Part shown: in pieces, positions 1 through 9,811 of the stretch
Layout: each line of letters opens with the position of its first letter
Position numbering within the stretch: position 1 is the first letter of the stretch
From: Acinetobacter colistiniresistens
Lineage (GTDB): Bacteria > Pseudomonadota > Gammaproteobacteria > Pseudomonadales > Moraxellaceae
Length of the DNA: 64,000 nucleotides
Assembly: GCF_024582815.1 (NCBI RefSeq)
Contig: NZ_CP102099.1
Span: 2,108,001-2,172,000 of the forward strand
Direction of reading: 5' to 3'
Program-made: the position numbers and the translations under genes
Notes under the pieces: model-generated
What the model was told of the DNA's origin: nothing
The model's database searches: none
What the model saw: the letters and a program-made list of their open reading frames with translations, nothing else

Positions 1-735
1 GCACCAGGATTACAGGCTTTAGCGCAAGCGTTAAAGCCATTAGGCCGAGTGGTTGTGGTCGCTCCTGAAAGTGAGCGAAGCGGTTACTCGAGTGCTTTGA
101 CCTTAGACCGTCCCTTACGTCCTATCCAGATTTCTGAAGATGTCTGGGCAGTTAATGGAACACCTGCGGACTGTGTTTATTTATCAATGAACGGTCTTTT
201 TGATTTTGAATTCGATCTGGTGGTCAGTGGCATCAACAGCGGGGCAAATCTGGGCGATGATGTTCTATATTCAGGTACGGTCGGAGCCGCTTTTGAAGGA
301 CGGTTAATGAAACATCCTGCAATTGCCGTGTCATTGGCGGGCTCTAATGTTCGTGCTTATGAACATCCGCAGCACTATGCAGCAGCGGCGAAATGGGTCC
401 ATGACTTTATTGCTAAAGGTCTGCCCGTGCTGCCACCACGTCACATCTTCAATATTAATATTCCGGATATTGAGCAGATTAAAGGGGCACAAGTCACCTA
501 TCAGGGGCGCCGTGCACAATCAAAGCCGATTAGTAGTCATGTCGACCCACGTGGACGTCAAGTGTATTGGATTGGTTTAGCTGGAGAGGCAATTACTGAC
601 CCACAAGCAGGATCAAGTGAAATCCAGTCCGATTTTTTTGCTGTTTCAAATGGCTATGTCAGTATTACACCGATCCAGATGGACGCAACCAACTATGCGG
701 TACTTGAAAATTTACATGCTCATGTAAATGGTTAG
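1..735 (+). CDS. surE: 5'/3'-nucleotidase SurE (5' end outside window)
   Basis: C-terminal part of the metal-dependent nucleotide phosphatase SurE, which dephosphorylates nucleoside monophosphates and helps stationary-phase survival. The reading frame is open from base 1, where it reads [11 protein letters not shown], the segment that in SurE follows the N-terminal NDDG metal motif. The true start is therefore upstream and the ATG at 49 is internal. Family landmarks visible are the SGYSSALT loop, the [11 protein letters not shown] segment and the [20 protein letters not shown] stretch, which carries an active-site Asn. It is followed by a terminator and then an NlpD-like lipoprotein gene, the usual gammaproteobacterial surE-(pcm)-nlpD order without pcm. 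Only about the first 10-15 residues appear to be missing. Confidence 0.95.
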   Translation, partial: APGLQALAQALKPLGRVVVVAPESERSGYSSALTLDRPLRPIQISEDVWAVNGTPADCVYLSMNGLFDFEFDLVVSGINSGANLGDDVLYSGTVGAAFEGRLMKHPAIAVSLAGSNVRAYEHPQHYAAAAKWVHDFIAKGLPVLPPRHIFNINIPDIEQIKGAQVTYQGRRAQSKPISSHVDPRGRQVYWIGLAGEAITDPQAGSSEIQSDFFAVSNGYVSITPIQMDATNYAVLENLHAHVNG

Positions 736-766
736 CCCTATGAATGTTATAAGTTTGTGAATATAG

Positions 767-797
767 AAAGTGAGAACTCGTTTTTTCTCACTTTTTT
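767..797 (+). terminator. Rho-independent terminator after surE
   Basis: A 10-bp perfect stem (AAAGTGAGAA, 767-776, with TTCTCACTTT, 785-794) closes a short loop and runs into T residues, 32 bases after the surE stop. It lies between surE and the nlpD-like gene, so the latter probably has its own promoter or depends on read-through. Confidence 0.8.
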
Positions 798-833
798 GAT
801 ACTCTTAGGCGCAAAGTAAATAAGGTTTTTTCG

Positions 834-1670
834 ATGAGGGCGAAGATGCACTTAAACCATGTCTCGGTTTTTCTATCACAGAAGATGATTAAAACAATCG
901 TTTTGTCTATGGCGGTTGCTACAGTGGCAGTTATGACAGGTTGTGCATCTAAACCGCAAGTAAATAGTGGAACACGTTATGTGCAAGCACCGAATTATTA
1001 TACTGTACGCTCGGGTGATACACTAAGTGCAATCTCAAACCGTTATGGTCTGAACTATTTGGATGTTGCTGCACTGAATGGAATTGCACCGCCTTATCGA
1101 ATTTATGTCAATCAGTCTTTACGTTTAAAAGGTTCTGTGGCGCAGCGTACAACCTCTACACAAGCCATGACACAAACGGCACCTATTCAACGTCAAAGTA
1201 TTAATTTGCCAACTCAGCAGCCAGTTGTGCCAAAAACACAACCTGTTATACCGAGACCCGTTGTTCCTGCTGTCCCAGTTAATCCATCAACAACTTTGGC
1301 TTCAAGTCTACGTTGGGTTAAACCATCGAATGGTCCAATCATTCAAACCTTTAATTTAGCGAGTAATGTGAAAGGGACGCGTTACGGTGGGAATGAAGGT
1401 GATCCAGTTTTTGCTGCAGCAAATGGACAAGTTGTATACGCCGCGGATGGGCTTAAAGAATATGGTAATCTGGTTTTGGTAAAGCATATTGATGGTTACA
1501 TCACCGCATATGCGCATAACAGTAAAATGTTAGTGAAGAGTGGTGACACAGTGACTGCGGGACAGAAAATCGCAGAAATGGGATCATCAGGTGCATCACG
1601 TGTCATGTTAGAGTTTCAAGTTCGTTTAGATGGTAAACCTGTGAATCCTGTCACAGTTTTACCAAATTAA
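834..1670 (+). CDS. nlpD: NlpD-like LysM/M23 lipoprotein (amidase activator)
   Basis: Predicted outer-membrane lipoprotein that activates the periplasmic peptidoglycan amidase AmiC during cell separation. After a basic N-terminus there is a hydrophobic segment ending in a lipobox-like VMTGC (Cys about residue 37). A LysM peptidoglycan-binding module follows (YYTVRSGDTLSAISNRYGLN, about 59-101), then a Pro/Thr/Gln-rich linker and a C-terminal M23/LytM domain (about 162-275). The LytM domain appears degenerate: the metal-binding His pair is not intact, as in NlpD-type activators that lack hydrolase activity. The start at 834 is preceded by AAGG at suitable spacing. A start at 885 would give a more typical short lipoprotein signal, so the first 17 residues are uncertain. 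Confidence 0.85.
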   Translation: MRAKMHLNHVSVFLSQKMIKTIVLSMAVATVAVMTGCASKPQVNSGTRYVQAPNYYTVRSGDTLSAISNRYGLNYLDVAALNGIAPPYRIYVNQSLRLKGSVAQRTTSTQAMTQTAPIQRQSINLPTQQPVVPKTQPVIPRPVVPAVPVNPSTTLASSLRWVKPSNGPIIQTFNLASNVKGTRYGGNEGDPVFAAANGQVVYAADGLKEYGNLVLVKHIDGYITAYAHNSKMLVKSGDTVTAGQKIAEMGSSGASRVMLEFQVRLDGKPVNPVTVLPN

Positions 1671-1807
1671 CGTTAAGATTATTAATAATCATTCAATAAT
1701 TTATTAATAATCCTCTAGTGCATAAATAGACTTCCTTGTATACTGAATTGAGATTGCTTTCATTAGAACAATAAGCATATTAATAAATTAAGGTAAGAGG
1801 GAAGTCT

Positions 1808-2737
1808 ATGCTAGATCAATTGCGTGCAATGGGGGTTTTCGCCTGTGTTGTGGAAAGAAGCTCTTTCAGTGGTGCAGCACGAGAGTTAGGAATCACAACC
1901 AGCGCAGTTAGCCAACAAATCCGTTCTTTAGAGCAAGAAATGGATGTTACCTTACTTCATCGCTCAACTCGAAAACTGAGCCTTACAGAGGCTGGGCAAG
2001 CATTCTTTTTAAGTTGCCAAGAAATGTTAGCTGCGGCTGAACGCGGCAAAATCCGAATTAATGAATTACGTGATGATCTTGTTGGTGATCTGCGTATTGC
2101 GACCACACCTGAACTTGGTGCATTGCATATTATTCCTGCGCTTTCTCATTGGATGTCAGCACATAAGGGCTTAGCCATTCATTTTGAAGCGGATCATCGT
2201 TATATCGATCTCATTGAAGAGCGTATTGATATTGCGATTCGAATGAGCCTGAAAGTGGATGATCATCAACTGACGGCTGTGCCTTTGGCGAGGGTTGATC
2301 AGGTATTGGTTGCTTCCCCAAGTTATTTGAATCAAGCTCAACCGATTACGCGTCCTGAAGATCTACGTCACCATGAATTACTTCCAATTACGCTCATGCA
2401 GAATTATCAGCATTTTGGATTCCGACATGGAACCAGTGGTGAAGTGGTGAATGTCGATATGAAGTCACGTTTAGGAACCAATAATGTCTTTGTTGCTAAG
2501 TCATTATGCCAACAAGGACACGGAATTGCCCGTATTTTATATATGGATATTCAAAAGGAATTGGTGAGTGGCTCTTTGGTTGAAGTGTTACCTGATTGGC
2601 AGTTACCTGCGTATACCTTACACGCGTTAACATCCAAACGTGAACAATATCCAATGAAAGTACATCGCTGTATTGATGCACTGAAGCAATATTTTGCTCA
2701 GTTACCTGGTGGACGTTCCTTGCAGGGCGTAGCCTGA
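1808..2737 (+). CDS. LysR-family transcriptional regulator
   Basis: A 309-residue LysR-type regulator: an N-terminal winged helix-turn-helix (about residues 1-60, including SFSGAARELGITTSAVSQQI) followed by a periplasmic-binding-protein-like co-inducer domain (about 90-295). It belongs by its look to the AaeR/DmlR-like group, whose members often control aromatic or organic acid genes, but no target can be named because the divergent neighbour is nlpD and the convergent one is a protease. The start is well supported by AAGAGGGAAG just upstream of ATG. The 137-base upstream gap is very AT-rich and probably holds its promoter. It ends at a shared bidirectional terminator. Confidence 0.9.
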   Translation: MLDQLRAMGVFACVVERSSFSGAARELGITTSAVSQQIRSLEQEMDVTLLHRSTRKLSLTEAGQAFFLSCQEMLAAAERGKIRINELRDDLVGDLRIATTPELGALHIIPALSHWMSAHKGLAIHFEADHRYIDLIEERIDIAIRMSLKVDDHQLTAVPLARVDQVLVASPSYLNQAQPITRPEDLRHHELLPITLMQNYQHFGFRHGTSGEVVNVDMKSRLGTNNVFVAKSLCQQGHGIARILYMDIQKELVSGSLVEVLPDWQLPAYTLHALTSKREQYPMKVHRCIDALKQYFAQLPGGRSLQGVA

Positions 2738-2743
2738 TTCATA

Positions 2744-2777
2744 AAAAAGCCATGTTCCCCAAGGAACATGGCTTTTT
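2744..2777. terminator. Bidirectional terminator between convergent genes
   Basis: A 15-bp perfect stem (AAAAAGCCATGTTCC with GGAACATGGCTTTTT) with a 4-base loop, with A residues on one side and T residues on the other. It can terminate both the LysR gene from the left and the Lon-like protease gene from the right. Confidence 0.9.
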
Positions 2778-2779
2778 CT

Positions 2780-5416
2780 TTATTTCTTTTTCCGTTTCTT
2801 TGAGTTGATTGGCTTTAAGCTTTTTGCTTCAGCTACTGTTTCTTCAGTGTTTTTCGCTGCAAGCTCATCTTTTTTGGTCTTCTTACGCTTTTTCTTTTTC
2901 TTGGGTTCCTCATCTTCAACGGCCTCGCCATCTTCGATTGCTTGCCAGTATTCAAGCTGTTCCATCACTGCAGCATAGATCGAGTTTTTGGTATAGCGGC
3001 CTTTCTTATCGAGCGTCCCGACTGGGCGTGCCATCAGAATTTCTAAAGCTTGGTCAATGGTATCAATCGCATGGACATGGAATTGACCAGTTTGTACTGC
3101 ATCGCTCACATCTTGGCGTAGCATTAAGTGCTGCATATTTTGACGTGGAATGATAACGCCTTGTTTGCCTGTTAAGCCTTGAAGCTTACATGCATCGTAA
3201 AAGCCTTCAATTTTTGCATTGACGCCACCAATCGGCTGTACTTGGCCCAATTGATTCATCGAGCCTGTAATTGCCCAAGATTGATCAATCGGAATTTGAC
3301 AGATTGCAGAGATCAGGGCTGAAAGTTCTGCAACAGTTGCACTATCGCCATCGACTTGTCCGTAACTTTGTTCAAAAGCTAAAGCGGCGGAGAAGTGCAG
3401 GATTTGTTCACGACCAAAGTGAGCCTTTAAAAAGCTTGACATCAATAACACGCCTTTGGCATGTAGGGAACCACCAAGCTCAACACTGCGTTCAATATCC
3501 AGAATATCACCACCGCCTTGATACACTGATGCAGTCAGGCGAGACGGTAGACCAAATTCAACATCAGCGTAATGAATCACGGATAGGGCATTGATTTGAC
3601 CGAGACGGTGTCCTGAGGTTTCAATTAATTGAGTCCCGCGAGAAAGATCCTGCCAATACAGTTCTCTTAAATAGCCTAAGCGATATTGACGGTGATGTAA
3701 TGCTTGATTGACATGCTGGTCAGTGACGATCTTGTCATCTGCTTTAAATGCATGATGGTGTGCTTCACGAATAAGATCACCTAAGGTTGATGCATGTAGC
3801 GACAATGAACTTTGATCTTCCGCCTGACGGCTGGAATCAGTTAACAAAGCTGCGAGTGCAGAACGATCAAAGGGAAGCAACTTGTCAGCTTGAACATAAT
3901 CTGCAATCAGCTGCATATAGGCCTGCTCATTACTGTCATTACGTTGTAATGTGTCGGTGAAGTCGGCGCGAATTTTAAAGACACTGCCTAATTCTGGTTC
4001 AACTTCCAGAATTTCATAATAAATTTCAGGTTCTGCAAGTAAAACCACTTTAATATCAAGTGGAACGGATGCTGGTTCAATAGAAATGCTACCTGTTAAG
4101 GTCAGCATGTGTTCGAGTGATGACAGTTTGAGTTGTCCCGATTTTAAAGCGCGTTTTAGACCTTGCCAGGCATAAGGCTGTTCAAGCAGTTGCTCTGCTT
4201 CAAGCATTAAAAAGCCCCCGTTGGCTTGATGTAAAGAACCAGGGCGAATCAAAGTAAAGTCGGTGGTGATGGTTCCGTTATGCGTGAGTTGTTCAACATG
4301 GCCCAATAGATTGTAATGCGTCGGGAAATCTTCAAAAATAACTGGCGCACCGCTATTGGGTTTGTTGGCAACAATCACATTGGCCTGATAGCGTGAAGGA
4401 ACACGGTTAAACAAAGCAGGGGTAAAGTCATCTTCTTCTTGTTCTAGAATCAGCTCTACATTTTCAATGATATCTTCAGCATAATGTTTTAAATATAAGT
4501 CGAGACCTTTGACGTCTTTGTTTTTATTTAGGATCGATTCTACACGTGGCATGACGACCTGAGTAGCGATGTCGCGATTTAAACTTGAAACCTGATCCCG
4601 TGCGTCATCTTCTAAATCACCCAGATGCAGACCCAGGCGTTCGAGTTTTTTCTCCATATAACGAACATTGGCATTGATTTCAGCGCGTTCTTTACTGCCA
4701 AGTGCATTCAGTTCATTTTGACTTAACTCGTGATATTCATCGTTGCGGAGTTGCATCGGGATGAATGTATGTTTGTCATTACGAGAAACCAGTTTCAAAT
4801 CGAGTTCTTCGCCTTCTTTGGTTAACTCGACTAAAGCCTTTTGCTGTACATCACCAGTATCCTGACGGATACGTTCAATGCGATTGTGATAACTTTCAGC
4901 GCTAAAACGACGCTCTAGTTGCTTTAAAATGATTTGCCATGCTTGTTGCAAAGCATTTTGAAATTTAGTGCCTTGTCCTGCGGGAAAGCGTAATGCAATC
5001 GGTTGTCTTGGATTTTTGAAGTTGTTGACATATACCCAATCATTCGGTGTTGGCATGGTTTTCGCGTGTTGCTGGAGTAAACGTTTGATCATGGTACGTT
5101 TACCTAATCCTGCAGTCCCAACCGCAAAAATGTTGTAGCCTGAGTATGGTAGAGAAATACCAGCTTCAACAGAAGCACGTGCGCGGTCTTGCCCTAAAAA
5201 ATTATTCAGTGGTTTGATTCGTTTAGTTGAACTCGGAATTTCTACGAGGTCTGGAATATGCGTCAGTTGATCGGCACGTAAAGCGGTTTTAATCAGTGTT
5301 GCTTGTATTTCCGTCTGCTCAAAGGCACTTGGTAAAGAGTTTATATTTGCGTTAATAGTGTTTGTTGGTGTTAAAGATAAAGTTGTTGCAGTCATTTGAT
5401 CGAGTTTTTGGGTCAC
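2780..5416 (-). CDS. Lon-like ATP-dependent protease (LonB-like, AAA + S16)
   Basis: A cytosolic ATP-dependent serine protease of the Lon superfamily, 878 residues. The N-terminal third contains an AAA+ region with a P-loop (GTAGLGKRT, about residue 100), interrupted by a long helical insert. A second ATPase half includes FLMLEAEQLLEQP, probably Walker B. The C-terminal S16 protease domain (about 570-770) has the catalytic Ser in GDSATVAE and the catalytic Lys in GGVNAKIEG. The tail (about 815-878) is very rich in Lys and Glu, a low-complexity basic extension probably not part of the fold. This is the bacterial LonB-like type rather than canonical Lon, since it lacks the Lon N-terminal substrate domain. 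It is monocistronic and divergent from the AmpG-like gene. Confidence 0.88.
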   Translation of the reverse strand: MTQKLDQMTATTLSLTPTNTINANINSLPSAFEQTEIQATLIKTALRADQLTHIPDLVEIPSSTKRIKPLNNFLGQDRARASVEAGISLPYSGYNIFAVGTAGLGKRTMIKRLLQQHAKTMPTPNDWVYVNNFKNPRQPIALRFPAGQGTKFQNALQQAWQIILKQLERRFSAESYHNRIERIRQDTGDVQQKALVELTKEGEELDLKLVSRNDKHTFIPMQLRNDEYHELSQNELNALGSKERAEINANVRYMEKKLERLGLHLGDLEDDARDQVSSLNRDIATQVVMPRVESILNKNKDVKGLDLYLKHYAEDIIENVELILEQEEDDFTPALFNRVPSRYQANVIVANKPNSGAPVIFEDFPTHYNLLGHVEQLTHNGTITTDFTLIRPGSLHQANGGFLMLEAEQLLEQPYAWQGLKRALKSGQLKLSSLEHMLTLTGSISIEPASVPLDIKVVLLAEPEIYYEILEVEPELGSVFKIRADFTDTLQRNDSNEQAYMQLIADYVQADKLLPFDRSALAALLTDSSRQAEDQSSLSLHASTLGDLIREAHHHAFKADDKIVTDQHVNQALHHRQYRLGYLRELYWQDLSRGTQLIETSGHRLGQINALSVIHYADVEFGLPSRLTASVYQGGGDILDIERSVELGGSLHAKGVLLMSSFLKAHFGREQILHFSAALAFEQSYGQVDGDSATVAELSALISAICQIPIDQSWAITGSMNQLGQVQPIGGVNAKIEGFYDACKLQGLTGKQGVIIPRQNMQHLMLRQDVSDAVQTGQFHVHAIDTIDQALEILMARPVGTLDKKGRYTKNSIYAAVMEQLEYWQAIEDGEAVEDEEPKKKKKRKKTKKDELAAKNTEETVAEAKSLKPINSKKRKKK

Positions 5417-5602
5417 TGTTGCTATCCAACAAATAAACTAAAGTTGAGTAATTAAAGGTATACAGTTTTAACCCTAAAGATCAAGCGAACTTGTGTTTTT
5501 TATCGACAAAACAAAAGAATGATTGCATAAAGCAACTTGCAAGAGAGAGCAAGAAACGATTGAATAAGCACATTCACGCATGTTCATGGAAAATAATAAC
5601 CA

Positions 5603-7774
5603 ATGACCACTCAAGCCTCTGGTTGGGCGTCGGCATTTAAAGCATTTTTAGATCGCCGTGCGCTGATTATGTTATTTCTTGGTTTCTCGGCAGGGATTCC
5701 AATTTTATTGATTTTTTCTAGCTTGTCATTATGGCTAGGTGAGGCTGGTATTGATAAAAGTGCAGTCACTTTTTTTAGTTGGGCAGCACTCGGTTATTCC
5801 TTTAAATTTGTGTGGGCACCACTCATTGATGAGCTGCCTGTACCCTTTTTGACCAAAAGTTTAGGTCGACGTCGCGCCTGGTTGTTAATTGCGCAGTGTT
5901 TAATTATTTGTGCGATTTGTATCATGGCCTTTTCTGATCCAGCGCTTGGAAAAAGTTATCTGGTTCAGATGGCGGCAGGTGCGGTCTTATTGGGTTTCTC
6001 TGCAGCTACACAAGATATTGTGATTGATGCTTACCGTATTGAGCTGGCTGAGACGGAAATGCAAACGGTTTTAGCTTCGACTTACAATGCCGGTTATCGG
6101 ATTGGGATGATCGTTGCAGGGGCAGGTGCTTTGTTCTTGGCAGCCTATTTAGGCACAGCAAAAGGCAATTATATTTACGAAGCTTGGAAATATACTTATT
6201 TAACCATGGCAGCAGTGATGGTGGTCGGTATCATCACGACCTTATGTGTACGTGAACCCCAAGTAAATCGTGTTTATAAGCAGTATAAAACTACAGACTA
6301 TTACCGTTTGGTATTTGTATTCTTTATTGCCGTTGTAACTTTTGTGCTCAGCTATATCTATTCAGGTAATGTGACCGATGAAATCGCAAAATCAGCAGCA
6401 ATCAAAGACACTGCAACCTTGTTTGGTTTAGAAGCATTACGCTTTTTAACGGCCACCACAATTGCCTTATTGGCCGGTTTTGGACTGGTCAAGATGGGGG
6501 TGGTCAATCAGCAGATGGCGAAAGAAACATGGGTTGCGCCGATTTTAGATTTCTTTAAACGCTATGGGGTAAAACTGGCTTTAGTTTTATTGCTGTTGAT
6601 TGGATTTTTCCGTATTTCTGACATTATTGCAGGGGTAATTTCCAATGTGTTCTATCAAGATCTGAATTTTAGTAAAGAGCAGATTGCTGAAGCGGTTAAA
6701 ATTTACGGTGTACTTTTTAGTCTGGTTGGTGGTTTCCTGGGCGGTTTGCTGGCGCAGCGTATGAACATTATGAAATTGATGTTTGTCGGTGCGGTTTTAG
6801 CTAGTTCAACCAATTTGATTTTTATTGGTCTAGTCAAATCGGGCAAGCCACTTGATCAGGTTGAAGTTCAGGTCGGAGATCAGCACTATAAGGTACAGCC
6901 GGATGAGGTTGGGTATTGGAAGCTGCAAGTACCTAACGAAGTCTTATTAAAAGCACACCAAGTACAGGTGAGCACCCAATATCAGAATCAGGCAGCGTCT
7001 AAAATTCAGTTAGAAGTGCCATATTTAACTCATAAGCAACAACCTGAGATTCAAATATTGCCGATTAACAATGATGATCAATTAACACTGAAAGAACTTA
7101 AACAAAGTTTAGTGATCAAAGGTCAGCTCGCAGGGGTGAAAGCGGAAGAGTTAGATGCAGAACGTCCTGTGATTTTAAAGTTGGATGGGCAGGAGTTTAC
7201 CGCAAAAATTGACCAAAAGGGCTTGTTTACAGGGGCTATCGATGGAAAGTTATTACACGCTTCTCCGACTAAAACAGTCCAAGCTATGGCTAACTTAAAA
7301 TCTCATACCGGGAAAGAAGTGTTAGCAATGCGACAATATCGTATCAATTCTGCTGCTCATGCGGACGTTTTAGATATTGATATTCAGCCTGTGGCTGTAC
7401 TTGATCCAGCCCAGTCAGGCACTGTAGAGCTTTCTGGAAAGGTAATTAAAAGTTATAGCTCTTTATGGCTGTACTTTGCAATTATTATCGATAACCTGGC
7501 TTCAGGTCTGGCAGGTGCTGCTTTTATTGCCTTTTTATCTAGTTTAACCAGTGTGTCATTTACGGCAGTTCAATATGCAATTTTCAGTTCTCTGATGACA
7601 CTCACACCTAAGTTGTTGGGTGGATACTCTGGAACTATTGTTAGTAATATTGGTTATCCGAATTTCTTTTTAATGACGACTTTAATTGGGATTCCAATTT
7701 TATTTCTCGTGGTTTGGGTCGCGAAATTATTACGTGACCATGAAAACCGAACAACACAACAGACAGGTGAATAA
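5603..7774 (+). CDS. ampG: AmpG-like muropeptide permease (MFS) with large extramembrane insert
   Basis: Inner-membrane major facilitator superfamily protein resembling AmpG, which imports GlcNAc-anhydroMurNAc peptides for cell-wall recycling and thereby influences beta-lactamase induction. Several hydrophobic helices fill residues 1-410 and 620-715. Family segments include [33 protein letters not shown] and [15 protein letters not shown]. At 723 residues it is about 230 longer than E. coli AmpG. The excess is mainly a hydrophilic, beta-rich insert (about 413-613) between late membrane segments, discussed as a finding. The start has only a weak ribosome binding site (GGAAAA). gloA follows 2 bases after the stop and is probably cotranscribed. 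Confidence 0.85.
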   Translation: MTTQASGWASAFKAFLDRRALIMLFLGFSAGIPILLIFSSLSLWLGEAGIDKSAVTFFSWAALGYSFKFVWAPLIDELPVPFLTKSLGRRRAWLLIAQCLIICAICIMAFSDPALGKSYLVQMAAGAVLLGFSAATQDIVIDAYRIELAETEMQTVLASTYNAGYRIGMIVAGAGALFLAAYLGTAKGNYIYEAWKYTYLTMAAVMVVGIITTLCVREPQVNRVYKQYKTTDYYRLVFVFFIAVVTFVLSYIYSGNVTDEIAKSAAIKDTATLFGLEALRFLTATTIALLAGFGLVKMGVVNQQMAKETWVAPILDFFKRYGVKLALVLLLLIGFFRISDIIAGVISNVFYQDLNFSKEQIAEAVKIYGVLFSLVGGFLGGLLAQRMNIMKLMFVGAVLASSTNLIFIGLVKSGKPLDQVEVQVGDQHYKVQPDEVGYWKLQVPNEVLLKAHQVQVSTQYQNQAASKIQLEVPYLTHKQQPEIQILPINNDDQLTLKELKQSLVIKGQLAGVKAEELDAERPVILKLDGQEFTAKIDQKGLFTGAIDGKLLHASPTKTVQAMANLKSHTGKEVLAMRQYRINSAAHADVLDIDIQPVAVLDPAQSGTVELSGKVIKSYSSLWLYFAIIIDNLASGLAGAAFIAFLSSLTSVSFTAVQYAIFSSLMTLTPKLLGGYSGTIVSNIGYPNFFLMTTLIGIPILFLVVWVAKLLRDHENRTTQQTGE

Positions 7775-7776
7775 CT

Positions 7777-8178
7777 ATGCGCATGTTACATACGATGCTA
7801 CGAGTAGGTAATTTAGAACAATCTTTAAAGTTCTACACTGAGGTGCTTGGTATGAAATTGCTACGCCAGCGTGATTATGAAGAAGGGCGTTTTACGCTAG
7901 CTTTTGTGGGTTATGGTGATGAAGAAAATAACACGGTACTTGAGTTAACCCATAACTGGGATACCGAGAGTTATGATCTTGGCAACGCTTATGGCCATAT
8001 TGCGATTGGTGTGGAAGATGCTTATAAAGCATGTGAAGAAATCAAGGCACGTGGCGGTAAAGTCGTGCGTGAAGCAGGCCCAATGAAAGGTGGTGTTACG
8101 GTAATTGCTTTTGTTGAAGATCCAGATGGTTATAAAGTTGAATTGATTCAACAGGATCAAAACGCACGTAATAATTAG
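7777..8178 (+). CDS. gloA: Lactoylglutathione lyase (glyoxalase I)
   Basis: Converts the hemithioacetal of methylglyoxal and glutathione to S-lactoylglutathione, detoxifying methylglyoxal in the cytosol. The 133-residue length matches the short Ni2+-type bacterial enzyme. The sequence shows the two beta-alpha-beta-beta-beta halves and the expected metal ligands: His5 in MLHTMLRV, Glu in TVLELTHNW, His in AYGHIAIGV and Glu in YKVELIQ. It lies 2 bases downstream of the AmpG-like gene, so translation is probably coupled. A long hairpin terminator follows. Confidence 0.96.
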   Translation: MRMLHTMLRVGNLEQSLKFYTEVLGMKLLRQRDYEEGRFTLAFVGYGDEENNTVLELTHNWDTESYDLGNAYGHIAIGVEDAYKACEEIKARGGKVVREAGPMKGGVTVIAFVEDPDGYKVELIQQDQNARNN

Positions 8179-8233
8179 GCTTTGGTCTGGTCAGTCCAAG
8201 ATTTCTGATCTAAAGCCCTAGCTTTATTTGTAG

Positions 8234-8286
8234 AGCCCAGTATGATGAGTCGATCAAATGGTCAACAACATCATATTGGGCTTTAT
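8234..8286 (+). terminator. Terminator-like hairpin after gloA
   Basis: AGCCCAGTATGATG pairs with CATCATATTGGGCT with a single G-T wobble (14-bp stem), with an approximately 25-base loop and a following TTAT run. The loop is long and the T-tract weak, so efficiency is uncertain. Confidence 0.6.
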
Positions 8287-8315
8287 AGTTATTCGTGAGT
8301 AGATAAGGATAGGTT

Positions 8316-9284
8316 ATGTTGAAGCTATTGGCAGTGGATCGCTTTACAATATTATTAATTGCAATGGTCGTACTGGCGACTTTTTTACCCGTCTCTGGAC
8401 AGGCTGCGCATTATTTTAATATGCTAACCACGGTTGCGATTGCCGTATTATTCTTTTTACATGGCGCCAAGTTATCACGTGAAGCTGTGATTGAAGGTAT
8501 GCTGCATTGGAAAATGCATGCGCTCGTTTTTGCTTTTACTTTTCTAATTTTCCCAGCAATCGGATTGTTGGCGAAACCTGTGTTAGAACCGCTTTTAGGG
8601 CAACAATTGTATTGGGGTTTTCTGTTTATGTGCTTCTTGCCATCGACAGTGCAATCTTCGATTGCATTTACCTCGATGGCTAAAGGCAATGTTGCTGCTG
8701 CTGTTTGTAGTGCTTCTTTCTCAAATATTATCGGAATGTTTATTACTCCAATTTTGGTGAGCTACTTCATTTTGGGACAAAGCCAACATGGTTTTGATCC
8801 GACTAAATCTATTATCCAGATTACATTGCTGCTGCTGGTGCCTTTTGTTCTGGGGCAGTTACTGCGTCCTTATGTGTTTCCTTATATGGTTAAAGTCCCA
8901 AGTGTCGTTAAAGCTTTCGATCAGGGTTCGATCTTAATGGTGGTATATGGTGCATTTAGTAGTGCTGTAATTGCGGGGCTTTGGCATCAGGTCAGTGGTC
9001 TAACGTTATTATATTTGGTGCTGGCATGTTCGCTGCTGTTAACCATAGTCATGCTATTGGCTTTGTATTTACCTAAATGGCTGGGCTTTAATCATGCTGA
9101 TCAAGTCACGATCTTCTTCTGTAGCTCCAAGAAAACCTTGGCGAGCGGGGTGCCAATGGCACAAATCCTGTTCATTGGACAGCCATTAGGGATGATAGTA
9201 CTGCCAATTATGATTTTTCATCAAATTCAGTTAATGGTCTGTGGCATGATTGCGAATCATTGGTCAAAATCAAATCAGGAATAG
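8316..9284 (+). CDS. Bile acid:sodium symporter family protein (YfeH/SBF-like)
   Basis: A 322-residue integral membrane protein with about nine to ten hydrophobic segments, starting at LAVDRFTILLIAMVVLATF. It matches the SBF-like (YfeH) branch of the bile-acid/Na+ symporter superfamily. Family-like polar signatures are LPSTVQSSIAFTSMAKGN around residues 108-125 and FFCSSKKTLASGVPMAQIL near 265, the two discontinuous helix regions that form the Na+ site. The substrate of YfeH-type members is not established, so transport of an organic anion is an inference. It appears monocistronic. The rpmE promoter begins at its stop codon. Confidence 0.87.
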   Translation: MLKLLAVDRFTILLIAMVVLATFLPVSGQAAHYFNMLTTVAIAVLFFLHGAKLSREAVIEGMLHWKMHALVFAFTFLIFPAIGLLAKPVLEPLLGQQLYWGFLFMCFLPSTVQSSIAFTSMAKGNVAAAVCSASFSNIIGMFITPILVSYFILGQSQHGFDPTKSIIQITLLLLVPFVLGQLLRPYVFPYMVKVPSVVKAFDQGSILMVVYGAFSSAVIAGLWHQVSGLTLLYLVLACSLLLTIVMLLALYLPKWLGFNHADQVTIFFCSSKKTLASGVPMAQILFIGQPLGMIVLPIMIFHQIQLMVCGMIANHWSKSNQE

Positions 9285-9314
9285 TTCGCAAAAGTGAATT
9301 CTTTGGCGTATAAT
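9285..9314 (+). promoter_or_regulatory. Sigma-70 promoter for rpmE
   Basis: TTCGCA (9285-9290), an 18-base spacer and a perfect TATAAT (9309-9314). Transcription would begin near 9321, leaving an unusually long leader of about 160 bases before the rpmE start. Confidence 0.65.
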
Positions 9315-9482
9315 ACTCGCCACTTGTTGGCTTTGCTCTGACCATAGAGTCTCGGTGAGTCAAAAGAAATGGTCTGTTGTGGTGTTGATCTGCAAGTGTG
9401 AAAACACTTTGCTTTCCTCAAATTGAGAGTGATCAATTGCGATAACAGCTTAAGCCTTTCTTACTTAATAGGAGCATCGACC

Positions 9483-9707
9483 ATGCGTGCCGATATTCAC
9501 CCTAAATATGAAAAATTAGTTGCTACTTGTTCATGTGGTAACGTAATCGAAACTCGTTCTGCTCTTGGTAAAGAAACAATTTACCTTGACGTATGTTCAG
9601 CTTGCCACCCATTCTATACTGGTAAACAAAAGAATGTGGATACAGGCGGTCGTATCGACAAATTCAAACAACGTTTCTCTGGTATGTCACGTTCTATCAA
9701 ACGTTAA
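9483..9707 (+). CDS. rpmE: 50S ribosomal protein L31 (zinc-binding type)
   Basis: Small protein of the large ribosomal subunit at the intersubunit bridge, 74 residues. It has the zinc-ribbon Cys residues of the Zn-containing RpmE type at 16, 18, 38 and 41 (CSC and CSAC), so it is not the Zn-independent RpmE2/YkgM paralogue. The start at 9483 is chosen because AGGAG precedes it and L31 begins MRADIHPKY. The longer in-frame start at 9423 would add 20 residues unlike any L31. It has its own promoter and a strong terminator. Confidence 0.97.
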   Translation: MRADIHPKYEKLVATCSCGNVIETRSALGKETIYLDVCSACHPFYTGKQKNVDTGGRIDKFKQRFSGMSRSIKR

Positions 9708-9719
9708 TACTAAGAAAGA

Positions 9720-9747
9720 AAAAAACGGGCAATATGCCCGTTTTTTT
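9720..9747 (+). terminator. Rho-independent terminator after rpmE
   Basis: The stem AAAACGGGCA / TGCCCGTTTT with a 3-base loop, followed by a T run, starts 13 bases after the rpmE stop. It is nearly symmetric and could also serve the opposing fimX-like gene. Confidence 0.9.
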
Positions 9748-9811
9748 GTGTCTGTTAATTTTCCTTCTTTTGAAAAGGTGAGGAGCTATAAAGCTCCATA
9801 AGAAGGATTTT

